A stretch of 64,000 nucleotides of DNA, taken from NCBI RefSeq assembly GCF_003254625.1, contig NZ_QJRJ01000081.1, positions 496,001 through 560,000 on the forward strand, written 5' to 3'. Under the pieces are notes generated by a model. That model searched no databases. It was not told the origin of the DNA and worked only from the letters and a program-made list of their open reading frames with translations. A program made the translations under genes and the position numbers. This document shows, one piece after another, positions 1-9,808 of the stretch. This DNA is from Flavobacterium ginsenosidimutans. GTDB taxonomy: Bacteria > Bacteroidota > Bacteroidia > Flavobacteriales > Flavobacteriaceae. How positions within the stretch are numbered: the first letter of the stretch is position 1; every line of letters starts with the position of its first letter.

Positions 1-819
1 TCAAATCGCAATAAAAGGCTTCCAATTTTTAATGAAGCATATCTCAAACAATTGAGTTTTGAAAAAGCATCAGAAATCTATAAAAACAGGATTCAAAACG
101 CGGCCGATTTTACTTTTATTTTCACTGGAAATCTGCCTGACAATACGCTTTCGCTGATTGAAAAATACATTGGCAGCATTTCATGCGACAGCACCAAAAC
201 CGAAAATTTTATAGACAATGGCATCAGTCCAGCTGATGGAGTTGCCAAACAGGTATTAATCCGTGAAATGAATGTGCCAAAAGCAAGTGTCTATATCCGA
301 TTTCTAAAAGAGTTTCCTTACACCTATAAAAATGTTTTTACGCTTCATATTTTATCTGAATTATTATCCAAAAAATACATGGATTTGATCCGTGAAGAAG
401 AGGGCGGAAGCTATGGCGTGCATGTGTCTTCCAGCGTGAGCAGACTTCCTTCTGACCAGTATGCGATGACAATTAATTTTGATTCTGATCCTGAGAAAGA
501 AGAAAAGCTGACCAAAATTGTTTACGGGCAAATTGAATCAATGCAGCAAAAAGCGGCAAAAGAAGAAGATGTCCAATCGGTAAAAAATACAGTTTTGAAA
601 TCAAGAGCCGAAAAAGTTTTAACCAATAGTTTTTGGCTTGGCAATTTAAATAGCATGCTTTTAAATAATGAAGAATTTAAAGATGACACGATTTACAGGA
701 AAACCCTCGATGAAATTACTCCGGCAGACATAAAAGTTTTTGCCAAGCAGTTTTTTGCTGCAACAAAAACGGTTGAGGTGATTATGAAATCGAAAACTCG
801 CAGTGCTGATCCTCAATAG
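1..819 (+). CDS. M16 (insulinase-like) zinc peptidase, C-terminal part, partial
   Basis: The frame is open from the first base of the window, so the gene starts upstream and only its last 272 codons are seen. The text fits the C-terminal, non-catalytic half of M16 peptidases of the PqqL/insulinase type: a FTGN strand near the start, a KYIGSI segment, and a long central stretch with REEEGGSYGV, which corresponds to the conserved R-Y region of the second M16 domain. The HxxEH zinc motif lies in the N-terminal half of such proteins and is outside the window. These enzymes are usually periplasmic in Gram-negative bacteria. The stop is followed about 80 bases later by a strong terminator, so this is the last gene of its transcript. 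Confidence 0.85.
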   Translation, partial: SNRNKRLPIFNEAYLKQLSFEKASEIYKNRIQNAADFTFIFTGNLPDNTLSLIEKYIGSISCDSTKTENFIDNGISPADGVAKQVLIREMNVPKASVYIRFLKEFPYTYKNVFTLHILSELLSKKYMDLIREEEGGSYGVHVSSSVSRLPSDQYAMTINFDSDPEKEEKLTKIVYGQIESMQQKAAKEEDVQSVKNTVLKSRAEKVLTNSFWLGNLNSMLLNNEEFKDDTIYRKTLDEITPADIKVFAKQFFAATKTVEVIMKSKTRSADPQ

Positions 820-897
820 TAACAATAAAATGGTTTTTCATTGATTTTTATTTTGAAGTATATGAATTAGTAAGCTTGTACATTACTTGAAAAACCT

Positions 898-931
898 AAA
901 AGAGCTGTTTTGCCAACAGCTCTTTTTTTTT
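898..931 (+). terminator. Rho-independent terminator after the M16 gene
   Basis: The arms AGAGCTGTT (901-909) and AACAGCTCT (915-923) pair around a 5-nt loop, and the stem can be extended by AAA/TTT. A T tract follows to 931. It ends the M16 peptidase transcript. The rest of the 820-1156 gap holds only one copy of a dispersed repeat, at 1121-1149. Confidence 0.85.
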
Positions 932-1120
932 GGCTATTGATGGGATTATAATTTAAATTATTTCGCTTGATCAGGTTCATAATTGATGCTAAAAGGAATG
1001 TTTTAATACAGTTTCGAACCTAAAGGCAAAAGGAGTTGATTTTACTATGTTTATAGTTGCTTAAAATAGCAAGTGCCACGATTTTGCCATAAAGCTAACA
1101 GTCGCATATCGTTAAAAACC

Positions 1121-1149
1121 GCCTAACTTTTTGTGGTAAAAATGTATCC
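1121..1149. repeat. Dispersed intergenic repeat, copy 1
   Basis: The core TTTTTGTGG-TAAAAATGTATCC recurs with small changes at 41389-41415, 44592-44620 and 44649-44680. All copies are intergenic. The shared pattern is CCT, then a T run, GYGG, an A run and GTATCC. The T-run/A-run core is partly self-complementary. Confidence 0.45.
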
Positions 1150-1156
1150 GCTGCAT

Positions 1157-1705
1157 TTAACTGTTGCCATATATTTTGAGATTTTCCCATTGCTTTTTCC
1201 ACTGTTTTTCATTTACTCTTTTTTGGAAAAGAATTAAATCGAAATTTGGAGTTGGCTTAACTATTAAATTGAATAAATCGTATAAACCGTATGGAGCCAG
1301 AATTTCAATTTGATCATTTGGATTTAATCTTACCGAAACTGCAGTAGCTGTTTCCGGCCAGTAGGAAATTGCGTTTTCGGTATTGATATATTTAGGATGA
1401 TTATTACGAAAATGCATTCGTGCCTGATTTTTGACAGACCAATTATCCTCTGGACTTATTTGAGTAAGTTGATGCTCAATTTTTTTTTCTAAGTTTTCTG
1501 AAATATTGCTTTCATCAAAAAAGACCACATCTATATCATTTAGGTTCATAGTTTTTTGTCCATGCAAAATGTCCCAAACTTTATTTCTTACAAATCCTGC
1601 GCCAATCCAGCAATCATTTAGGTTTAAATTTTTAACCCTGATGAGTGTGCTGATCATTTGTTCATCTTTTACAATTATATTAGTTAATTCATTTTCAAAT
1701 TGCAT
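1157..1705 (-). CDS. Nucleotidyltransferase family protein (PF06042-like)
   Basis: This 182-residue protein has the GAGFVRNKVWD motif (about residues 35-45) followed by NDIDVVFFD (about 56-64). This is the G-x-G-x-x-R-N ... D-x-D arrangement of the bacterial nucleotidyltransferase family PF06042. The two aspartates would bind the metal and NTP; the physiological substrate of the family is not known to me. The C-terminal half contains MHFRNNHPKY and a SYWPETATAVSVRL strand, both typical of the family. It stands alone, transcribed toward the M16 gene, with 620 bases of apparently empty sequence behind its start. Confidence 0.85.
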   Translation of the reverse strand: MQFENELTNIIVKDEQMISTLIRVKNLNLNDCWIGAGFVRNKVWDILHGQKTMNLNDIDVVFFDESNISENLEKKIEHQLTQISPEDNWSVKNQARMHFRNNHPKYINTENAISYWPETATAVSVRLNPNDQIEILAPYGLYDLFNLIVKPTPNFDLILFQKRVNEKQWKKQWENLKIYGNS

Positions 1706-2327
1706 TTTAAGTAGGAGCTAACGGTTGTTGACTTGGCTAATTTAAAAAATTATAGGCTTCAATATTAAATTTAGGCAAGAAATCAATTTTCAAGCCCTTG
1801 CTGCTAGCTAAGACTTCTTGAAGGCACCTGCAGCAAACCTTTTTTTTGACTCAGTCGAACAGCAATTAATAATTGAAGTTACGAGTGCGGAAAATTCAAG
1901 TAAATGTTAAACCATTTTCTAAATTAAATCGCATTATTTTCCATTTGAACAGCAGTAAAAACACTTTAAAGGAATGTAAAACTTTATAACCTTTCTTTAA
2001 ATTTATCTAACTTTTCATCTAAATATTTATATTTTTTTTCTTTATTTCGATGATGATTAAAAAAAGAAAAATACATCAAAAATAAACCAAACTCATTTAT
2101 TAATAGGGATATTAAAAAAAAATGGCGCGAATTGAAGACAATTGGTGCCATTTGGCTATGTAGCGGCGGGAAGCATTCAAATATCTAACCAGTTAATTGA
2201 AGATTATTAGAGTATTATCCCAGGTGCATCTTAATATTTTTTTTCGCTTATCAGTTAAAGCTGCCCAAATTTGGATAGCTTTGTGTAGTTTCTCAAACAT
2301 ATAAACAAGTTGGACAGCATTTAAGAA
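1706..2327. other. Gene-free stretch
   Basis: No convincing coding sequence or RNA is seen. The stretch is AT-rich with several poly-T/poly-A runs. An imperfect inverted repeat around 2122-2150 (TGGCGCGAATTG against CAATTGGTGCCA) is the only structure noticed. Confidence 0.5.
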
Positions 2328-3245
2328 ATGGCAGCAAAAGATAAAGAAATGCAAGCTGATTACAAAAATCGAATTAACCGGGTTTTTGAGTTTATTGACC
2401 AAAACTTGGACTCGGACTTATCGCTGGATGCAGTTTCGGAAATTGCTTTTTTCTCATCATTTCATTTTCATCGAGTTTTCAAATTTGTTACAGAACAAAC
2501 CCTGCATGAATACGTAAAACGAAGAAGAATAGAAAAATCAGCTTCTGATTTGCTGCATAAAAACATAACAGCAGCTGAAATAGCGCATAAATATGGCTTT
2601 AGTGATAATTCTTCCTATTCCAGAGCATTTAAAAAGTATTTTGGAGTAAGCCCGACTGAATTTAAAAACCAAAATCCAAATAGATTTAGCAAGATCCGTC
2701 AACTTAAAAGCAAGAATGGACAAGAATATCCTGACTATGAAAAATACATTTGCGCCATTAATAATCTTGAAAATTGGATAAAAATGAACGCAAAAATTCA
2801 AATTAAAGAAATGCCAAAAATGAATTTGGCTTATGTATCAAGTATTGGCCCTCATAACCTTGAAAGCGCCTATGGAAAATTAATGCAATGGGCAGCACCA
2901 AAAGGATTGATGAACGACCAGACAAAAATGATAACGGTTTATCACGACAGTTTTAAAGTTACTGAAGCCAACAGAGTTAGGATGAGTGCTTCGATTTTAC
3001 TCGATAAGGCAGTGGAAACAAATGGAGAAATCGGACTGAGGGCAATAGAAGCTGGAAAATTTATCATTGGAAGTTTTGAAATTGGATTAAACGAATTTGA
3101 AAAGTCGTGGACTGGATTATTTTTCTGGATGAACGAAAATGGATATAAGAAAGCTGACAGAGATCCTTTTGAAATTTATTGTAATAATTTTAAAGAACAT
3201 CCTGAAAGGAAAGCTATTGTTGACTTTTGCATACCAATTGAATAA
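2328..3245 (+). CDS. AraC-family regulator with GyrI-like effector domain
   Basis: A 305-residue regulator. Residues about 10-110 form a double helix-turn-helix AraC domain: FHFHRVFK in the first HTH and the signature YGFSDNSSYSRAFKKYFGVSPTEFK in the second (about 88-112). Residues about 155-303 match the GyrI-like small-molecule binding domain (SOUL/bacterial multidrug-binding fold) seen in Rob/MarA-type regulators of drug response. Such proteins bind hydrophobic compounds and switch nearby or distant efflux genes. An in-frame ATG at 2349 is an alternative start. The gene stands alone; a terminator follows it. Its target genes cannot be named from the context. Confidence 0.9.
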   Translation: MAAKDKEMQADYKNRINRVFEFIDQNLDSDLSLDAVSEIAFFSSFHFHRVFKFVTEQTLHEYVKRRRIEKSASDLLHKNITAAEIAHKYGFSDNSSYSRAFKKYFGVSPTEFKNQNPNRFSKIRQLKSKNGQEYPDYEKYICAINNLENWIKMNAKIQIKEMPKMNLAYVSSIGPHNLESAYGKLMQWAAPKGLMNDQTKMITVYHDSFKVTEANRVRMSASILLDKAVETNGEIGLRAIEAGKFIIGSFEIGLNEFEKSWTGLFFWMNENGYKKADRDPFEIYCNNFKEHPERKAIVDFCIPIE

Positions 3246-3336
3246 AAAATGCTTTACAGCAATGGCTATAGGTAATTGCCTGTTTTTCGCCTGCTTTTAA
3301 AAATCCCCTCGCTCTCCGGAGCATTACTTATAATGC

Positions 3337-3371
3337 TGCGCAAATGTCTCAGGCTTTGCGCATTTTTTTTT
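3337..3371 (+). terminator. Terminator after the AraC/GyrI gene
   Basis: TGCGCAAA (3337-3344) pairs with TTTGCGCA (3355-3362) across a 10-nt loop, followed by a run of T residues. Confidence 0.75.
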
Positions 3372-3530
3372 AATGTATTATGAAAATTTAACCCGATAAA
3401 AGTCTCTCGGTTTTTTAAGTTTTTCGCTTAAAACAAAATCCTCAAATTTATCTGAAGCTTTTCTTAATAGCTCTAACGGAATTTGAAACGATGCTCTTCG
3501 CTGTGGATCTGAGCCCTTTGCTGTAAAGAT

Positions 3531-3574
<44 letters not shown>

Positions 3575-3642
3575 AAAGATGTTTTCTGATTATGATTTTG
3601 ACCGAGGGGATAAAATTGATTAGGTTAGGGAATCTGTTTAAA

Positions 3643-3715
<73 letters not shown>

Positions 3716-4308
3716 TGTTTATGTTTTTTTGAGATTGTTTTATTTTTATTTTTATTTTGACCAGTGAGGGAGATTTGGTTTGAGCGGAGTGTATTTGAAA
3801 ATATCTTTTAGATTTAGAAGAGAAATAGAAATAGAAATAGAAATAGGAACAATAGCTTACACCCTCTTGTATATTGCATTTCTAATATTTTTTTCTTGCT
3901 ATACCACTTAATTTACATTAATTTTAAATTGCTAATTAATCTGTAAACTCACTTAGTTTTTTGTGACAGAAATGGTACAAGATAAATAGGTAATGCTAAG
4001 AATGTGATAAAAATTTAAACTGTTTATTTAGCTTTAAAGCTTTTAGATTTTCAGTTTGATATTGCCATAACTTTATCCGGTAAAATTGCATGTAACTCCA
4101 TTTTCAGATAAGTTATTTGTATTCTGTGATTTAGTAAAGGACTTGTAAAAAATAAGTATAGATTCTTTACTTTTAGTAAAAGCAGTTTGTAGAATTCAAA
4201 AATTAACTACTAGCTAATCAATCTTTCGATATAAAAATCAGAAGTTGAAAATCAAGACATAAGTTTCTTAAAAATGTTTTTAAATATTAATTGCCGTAAA
4301 TAATTACG

Positions 4309-6207
4309 ATGGAACATCTTAATAACATAAACTATTTTTCTTATGTAGATACGACACTGCGTACAATCTATTTCAACCTGAAAAGCTGCTATGATCAATC
4401 TCAGGTTGAGAGGCTCCATAAATATATTGACGAATGTGAGTATTCGCATTCACAGAAAAGCGATATTATGAGCAATATCATTGATCATAATATGCATCAC
4501 AATGAGACTTTAAAATATCTTTTTTTTCATGAGTTGCATCACTATTTGCAGGGTATTGCATATCCGTATCTTTATTATCTTACATGTATTGAGATGAAAA
4601 CGTTGTTTTTAGCACATCATCAAATCAACACCCACAAGGAAGAAATTGATATATCTGATTCAAAATTTATAAGAGTTGAGCAATCGTATTATACTAATTT
4701 AAGTTATCAGCTGTATAATTATCGGTTTGAATGGAAAGGTGATAAACTTACAATTGATAATAATGAAATTAACCCGGAGGCTGATGAGAATGTATTTTGT
4801 ACTAATGATTTAGTTGAGAACAGTACTTCTATTTTCCATTACAAAATTATTTATGGTGAAAATGCATCTGCGGAGGGCTATTGGAAATGGCTCAGAAATC
4901 CTGCTAATAAGAGTTATAAGAATTTATTTTTATTTTTATCTAATCGCCTAGGTTACGAGATGATTTACGAATTTCTACCTGTTATTTCTCTTTTGAGTTT
5001 CTACACAACTGAACCACTGCATGCACTTTGTACCTTATTTAATAAAGTTGAATACTTCGGCGATGATTCATTGAATTATCCAAAAAAAGGAAGAATTATT
5101 CTTTCGATGACTTATCAACATCTAGATTTTGGTTTCAGTGATTATACTTTTATAACGGATACACCAGTTGGCTTCATTACCGATGAACAAATCAAAAAGT
5201 TTTTGGACGAGACGGAGACTTTTCATCTTCATTCACCTTCGAAGCAGTTTTTCGAAGAACGTGAAATTTATGAAGACGCTTTACTAAACCCCTCAAAAAA
5301 CAAAAATTTTGATCTTTTGGCAAAGAATTTTCGACCGATAGCCATACACTATAATTTCACGGATTTCCAAACTAGACATACAGCATTTCATTATAATATA
5401 CCAGCAGATGTAGATAGGAACAACGTAGAGTTAGAGATTGCTGAAATGGCAAAAATAAAAGATACGGTTCTGTCTCTGACTTCTCGTTTTAATACCGTTC
5501 TTCCACGAACCTGCCACCATGGTAATTGCACTTATTTCAAGCTCAATCTTTGCCATAGGTGGAACGCAATACCTAAAGATTATAATTTTTGTTCATTTCC
5601 TTCGTGGTTTGCCTTAAACTTTAATAAAGAAATTGATCCCATAAAAGAAAGACTGCTGCCTCTTTCTGAAAAGCGTCGCGAAGTCTTTTTACAAAAAGAG
5701 AATGATTATACGGATTTTCTACAAAATAAAAAAAGGTGGGACTATTTTCATGATTTGACTAGTCAAACCTATATATTAAATATTTCAAGGGAGATAGTGC
5801 AAAGAGGTGATATTGGATACGCAATTTCATTTATTAAAATGCTTAGTGAAAATAAAGGATTGCATTCTGCAAATAATTGTTTATCATTCTGTATGGCGGA
5901 TTACTTAGATACCGAGGAAGAATTGTTTTGTATTGATGAAGTTGTTGAATGGTGTAAAGAACTAAAATCTTCAATGCCGGAGCTTTTTTACTATATAAAC
6001 TTTAAATCACGTGAAAATGACTTTTTACAGTTCATATTTTTGGAACATACATATAAGCGCTTGCCGGGCAAATATGAAGTTACACTGGCAAATGGAGCAT
6101 GGGAAAAATTTATTGACTCGGAGTTCAAAATATTTGAGATTTTTTGTAGTAGTCATCAAATGAATTACCTTTATTATTTCAAAAAAACATTTTCACCTTT
6201 AATATAA
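4309..6207 (+). CDS. Putative zinc metallopeptidase (HExxH), defence-associated
   Basis: A 632-residue protein with no family I recognise by name. It has a clear zinc-protease-like motif HELHH at residues 74-78, inside FFHELHHYLQ. A possible third ligand is Glu170 in LVENSTSIFHYK, which resembles the downstream glutamate segment of gluzincins. A Cys/His cluster (CHHGNC, then CH, then C) at about residues 401-428 could hold a second metal. No signal peptide is seen, so it is probably cytoplasmic. It is followed after 4 bases by a small EACC1-like gene, so the two form an operon. That pairing, and the neighbouring defence genes, suggest it is the effector of a conflict system. The peptidase activity is inferred from motifs only. 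Confidence 0.6.
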   Translation: MEHLNNINYFSYVDTTLRTIYFNLKSCYDQSQVERLHKYIDECEYSHSQKSDIMSNIIDHNMHHNETLKYLFFHELHHYLQGIAYPYLYYLTCIEMKTLFLAHHQINTHKEEIDISDSKFIRVEQSYYTNLSYQLYNYRFEWKGDKLTIDNNEINPEADENVFCTNDLVENSTSIFHYKIIYGENASAEGYWKWLRNPANKSYKNLFLFLSNRLGYEMIYEFLPVISLLSFYTTEPLHALCTLFNKVEYFGDDSLNYPKKGRIILSMTYQHLDFGFSDYTFITDTPVGFITDEQIKKFLDETETFHLHSPSKQFFEEREIYEDALLNPSKNKNFDLLAKNFRPIAIHYNFTDFQTRHTAFHYNIPADVDRNNVELEIAEMAKIKDTVLSLTSRFNTVLPRTCHHGNCTYFKLNLCHRWNAIPKDYNFCSFPSWFALNFNKEIDPIKERLLPLSEKRREVFLQKENDYTDFLQNKKRWDYFHDLTSQTYILNISREIVQRGDIGYAISFIKMLSENKGLHSANNCLSFCMADYLDTEEELFCIDEVVEWCKELKSSMPELFYYINFKSRENDFLQFIFLEHTYKRLPGKYEVTLANGAWEKFIDSEFKIFEIFCSSHQMNYLYYFKKTFSPLI

Positions 6208-6211
6208 CATT

Positions 6212-6556
6212 ATGGAAGAACTATATTTAAAAATAGAAGCGGATTCAAATTATTTAAAAGAATTTCAGCAATTTTTATATGACAATGACCCAGACCTTAT
6301 TGTCAATGAAACATACAAACATGAAACGGGATTCAATAAGGAGCCTGTTATAACCTCTATAATTATTGCATTAGGAGGAAGCAAAGTACTATCTTCGGTT
6401 CAAGGTATTCTGCGTACTTATACTGATCATAAAGAAAGTATGCTTAAAGAAAAAAATCGCCATGCAGAAAAAATGCTTCAATTAAGCCTAAAATATGGAA
6501 AATCTGGTTATGAAGAAATAAGTAAAGACAATTTTCTTCAGTACAAAGGAGAGTAA
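6212..6556 (+). CDS. Small EACC1-like (effector-associated) protein
   Basis: A 114-residue protein in tight linkage (4-base gap) with the HExxH gene. Its plan is a beta strand (ELYLKIEADS), a helix (LKEFQQFLYDND), a hydrophobic helix (VITSIIIALGGSKVLSSV) and a charged C-terminal segment. This order resembles the effector-associated constant component 1 (EACC1) domain described by the Aravind group, which occurs as the invariant partner of variable effectors such as peptidases. I base this on pattern memory, not on alignment. Its likely role is to hold or recruit the upstream effector at a membrane or complex. An unrelated small membrane-associated protein is the alternative. Confidence 0.5.
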   Translation: MEELYLKIEADSNYLKEFQQFLYDNDPDLIVNETYKHETGFNKEPVITSIIIALGGSKVLSSVQGILRTYTDHKESMLKEKNRHAEKMLQLSLKYGKSGYEEISKDNFLQYKGE

Positions 6557-6799
6557 TAAAAAAATAAGTTCTTCAAAAGTAATATCTACAATATGTGGGT
6601 GTAGATCAGAAATATACTGGTTTAACGTGTTTTGTGTTATAAGCCTTGTGAACGTTTTATGTATTCAGTTAAAAGATCTGTTCCCACTGTAGTGGCTACA
6701 TCAAACAGCTATTTCCCCGATTGGAAGATAATCGTTTTTGTGATATTTTGTTTAAAAACGAGTAGGGAGAAGATGATGCCAATGAATCGGAATGCTATT

Positions 6800-9505
6800 T
6801 TAGATGTGAATTCGCTGATAATCGAATTTGTCATATAATATCTTTAGGTTTATAGTGTTTTTGCAGCCAGGGTAATTTGTGCATCCTAAGAAGTCTCCGT
6901 GCTTTCCTGTCCTTTTTAACATAAAGCCGCTTTCGCAGCTTGAGCATAGGAATTTATCATTTAAAATCTCCAAGCTTTTATATGTCTGATTGCAATTGGG
7001 ATAGTGGGAACATCCTAAAAATTGACTGCCATTTTTTGAATTTTGTCTGATGACCAGTTTTCCTGTCTTGCAGTATGGACAATTGGCAGCGTGCAGATTT
7101 TCGTCTTTTTTCGCCAATAGGTAATTGTGGTCTGTCAGCAGCTCTTCCGTAAATAGGGAAGCGTCTGACGGAATCAGCAGTATAACTTCATTTTTTGTTC
7201 TGGTCAAGGCCACATAAAACAGCCTGCGCTCTTCTGCGAATCTGTACTCCTCTTCATCACTAAGCAGAAGAGATAGAATAGGATCATCAGTCATTTTGTT
7301 GGGAAATCCCAGCAGATGGTTTCGAAGATTGAGAATAATGACATTATCAGCTTCTGTTCCTTTAGACTTGTGCACAGTCAGATATTTGATATTGATTTCT
7401 TCAAAACCTTTGACTTCTAGAGTATCTGTTCTTTCAATATACTTTATTCTGCTGTCCGGTTTAAGTTTTATAAGATCATCGATGTCAAAGCTGTGCCTGC
7501 CTAGTACCAGGATTGATTTGTTTCCATATTTATTGGCTAGATTTTGTATCTGATTGATGAAAACATCCTCTATTTCATCCGGTTTATAGTACACAAAATG
7601 TAAGGGATTCTCCAAAGGCTCTTTGTTGGAGCTGGGCTTTTTGTAAATCTGTTTTGGGTTTTTCTGGATGTATTTTGAGCTGATATCGATAAGGGACTGG
7701 GAATTTCTATAAGTGCGCTCGATCAGCAGCTGCTCATGCTTGCCGACATGCTTCTCAAAATTGCTGAACAGGGAAACATCGCTGCCTGCAAAACGGTAGA
7801 TGGACTGCCAGTCGTCTCCAACGCAGGTAAGTCTTGCGCCTGACAGATCCCGGATTTCTTTAATCAGATTAAAGCGGGAAAAGGAGATGTCTTGGTATTC
7901 GTCAATGATGATATATCTGTAGGAGTAGCTGGGCCTATTCATTTTTACAGCCTCTGCGGCTTTATTGATCATATCATTGAAATCGATCTCAGTCCTTTCT
8001 TTCAGCTTCTGGCCGTACTTTTCAAGAATGGGAAGCGTAAACTGCAGGAACATTTCCTGTCGTTCGACCATGAAATCGCCCTGGGATTTATTTTTCTCTG
8101 ACAGCAGCTCCATTAACGAGCTGTGGTTCAGTTCTCTGGATTTGATGAGATTGATAAAGCTTTCAATGAGCCTGTTTATCTCCTTTCCGAAGTTTTTCCC
8201 ATCTTCCGATACTTTTGAATAGATATCCTTCGTGTCTCTGGGCTTAAAAGACACATTCTCTGATATCAGCATATTCTTAAGCTTCTCCAGCAGTATTTTA
8301 TCCCTGTTATAGTAGGAATACGTTTCCAGTAGCTTGGTCTTATGTTCTTTGTGCGCATTTCTTTTCAGCTCCATGTCTTCCACATATTTCTGCTCATTGA
8401 AAGGGGAGAGCCATTTTGCCTGATTATGATCATCGACGCCGAAATGCTCCAGATAAATATTATGATCTGTCAGAAAGAAATCGGGACGGTAGATCGAATC
8501 TCCATAGGCATAAGGTTTTTCATATTCGTATTCAATCCCATTCAGGTATAGGAAGTTGGCGATCATAAGCTCCTCGACACTTTTTACCCTTTCTCCATTC
8601 ATGGTATTGAGATTAGGGTTTGCCACTATATTTAACGGCTCGCATTTTGATCTCAGTGTCTGGAAGTCGATTCCTTTCTCCGTGTCCAGTTTTTCTCCCA
8701 AAGAATCGTAGCTGTCATGCTCTTCGGGAATATTCATATAGCAGGCTACATATTGGATATAGGACTGCAGGGCCTGGTCATCATCCAGAATATCAGTTTT
8801 TAGATATTCCCTGATAACGGCGTTTAAAGTATTTTCATTGGTGACTGCGGGAATGTCATCATTAAATCTTTTGATGGTATCATAACCGAGCTTGTGAAAG
8901 GTGGTGGCCTGCACGTCAAGGTTAAGCTTTTGAAGCCTTTCATTCAATTCGGCAACAGTTTTTTGGGTAAAGGAGAGCAGAAGGATTTCATTAGGCTGTA
9001 TGTTTTTCTGCTCTATGAGGTATTGGACTTTCCCTAGAATGGTGAGCGTTTTTCCGGAACCTGCCCCTGCAATGATGAGGTTCGAATACTCATCTGTCAG
9101 TACTGCAGTGCGCTGCTGGTCATCCAGTTTTTTTTCTTCAATATTGTCGAAATATTCTTTTAGCTTTTCTTTTTGGGAGCTGACGTAATTTTGGTTGTAC
9201 TGGACGATGTACGCGTCAAAATCCTGGAAAATTCCATTGAACTTTTTTACGGTTTCCTCTTTTTTATAGAAGCTGGTCCTGTTTTTAAAGAACTGTCCAA
9301 CTGATGCATATTCAGATTTTATACGGTCGCGTTCCACCCAGGTGGTATAGTCGTTTAAATTCTGGATAAGGGCAAGGAAATTTTTAGCTTCATCCAGAGT
9401 GATTAAGTATTTTTCTTTGACATACTTTTTCTTTTCTAAATATTTCTGATAGGCAATGACGGTAGCAATGAGTGCAATAGAAATGAGAATAATTGCGAGA
9501 ACCAT
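6800..9505 (-). CDS. UvrD-family DNA helicase with nuclease-like insert and C-terminal zinc ribbons
   Basis: A 901-residue superfamily 1 helicase. An N-terminal hydrophobic helix (about 2-20) may anchor it. Walker A AGAGSGKT is at 146-153, DEYQD (motif II) at about 535-539, VGDDWQSIYRF (motif III) at about 562-572, and YVALTR (motif VI) near 795. Between the ATPase halves, residues about 310-400 carry YRPDFFL and YLEHFG, a pattern like VSR/DUF559-type PD-(D/E)XK nucleases. The C-terminus has two four-cysteine zinc ribbons of the topoisomerase type (CPYC...CSHYPNC and CSSC...CTNYPGC). Family members unwind DNA with 3'-5' polarity. It is transcribed divergently from the RexAB-like pair and toward the EACC1-like gene. 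A role in defence is inferred from its neighbours. Confidence 0.85.
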   Translation of the reverse strand: MVLAIILISIALIATVIAYQKYLEKKKYVKEKYLITLDEAKNFLALIQNLNDYTTWVERDRIKSEYASVGQFFKNRTSFYKKEETVKKFNGIFQDFDAYIVQYNQNYVSSQKEKLKEYFDNIEEKKLDDQQRTAVLTDEYSNLIIAGAGSGKTLTILGKVQYLIEQKNIQPNEILLLSFTQKTVAELNERLQKLNLDVQATTFHKLGYDTIKRFNDDIPAVTNENTLNAVIREYLKTDILDDDQALQSYIQYVACYMNIPEEHDSYDSLGEKLDTEKGIDFQTLRSKCEPLNIVANPNLNTMNGERVKSVEELMIANFLYLNGIEYEYEKPYAYGDSIYRPDFFLTDHNIYLEHFGVDDHNQAKWLSPFNEQKYVEDMELKRNAHKEHKTKLLETYSYYNRDKILLEKLKNMLISENVSFKPRDTKDIYSKVSEDGKNFGKEINRLIESFINLIKSRELNHSSLMELLSEKNKSQGDFMVERQEMFLQFTLPILEKYGQKLKERTEIDFNDMINKAAEAVKMNRPSYSYRYIIIDEYQDISFSRFNLIKEIRDLSGARLTCVGDDWQSIYRFAGSDVSLFSNFEKHVGKHEQLLIERTYRNSQSLIDISSKYIQKNPKQIYKKPSSNKEPLENPLHFVYYKPDEIEDVFINQIQNLANKYGNKSILVLGRHSFDIDDLIKLKPDSRIKYIERTDTLEVKGFEEINIKYLTVHKSKGTEADNVIILNLRNHLLGFPNKMTDDPILSLLLSDEEEYRFAEERRLFYVALTRTKNEVILLIPSDASLFTEELLTDHNYLLAKKDENLHAANCPYCKTGKLVIRQNSKNGSQFLGCSHYPNCNQTYKSLEILNDKFLCSSCESGFMLKRTGKHGDFLGCTNYPGCKNTINLKILYDKFDYQRIHI

Positions 9506-9648
9506 ATTTACTCCTTATTTTTTTTTAATACTAATCTACTGTGTTGAATCTGTAAATGGTCACTTTTTCAAAAATACAACTTAAAATAATTTTATCGACG
9601 TTCATATACACATTCTATTGTCTAATCTATATAAATGCTTAAAAAAGG

Positions 9649-9660
9649 CGTATATATACG
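9649..9660. promoter_or_regulatory. Palindrome in the divergent promoter region
   Basis: The perfect 12-bp palindrome CGTATATATACG lies in the 303-base gap between the helicase gene (leftward) and the RexA-like gene (rightward). It may be an operator; no regulator is encoded next to it. Nothing else is recognised in 9506-9808. Confidence 0.3.
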
Positions 9661-9808
9661 TGCTTAATTATAAAAAATAAAAGCGATGTTTATACTACAT
9701 TTTTTACTGAAAATATACTAGCATATAAACTGCGAAATGTTTTTAAATCTAAAAATATTTTAAAGTTAAATTATAGCATTTTTATGATTATTTAACCAAA
9801 AAAGACTA

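Noticed and set aside
6632..6838. Small rightward gene after the EACC1-like gene
   Set aside because: No domain content; its end overlaps the helicase gene on the other strand.
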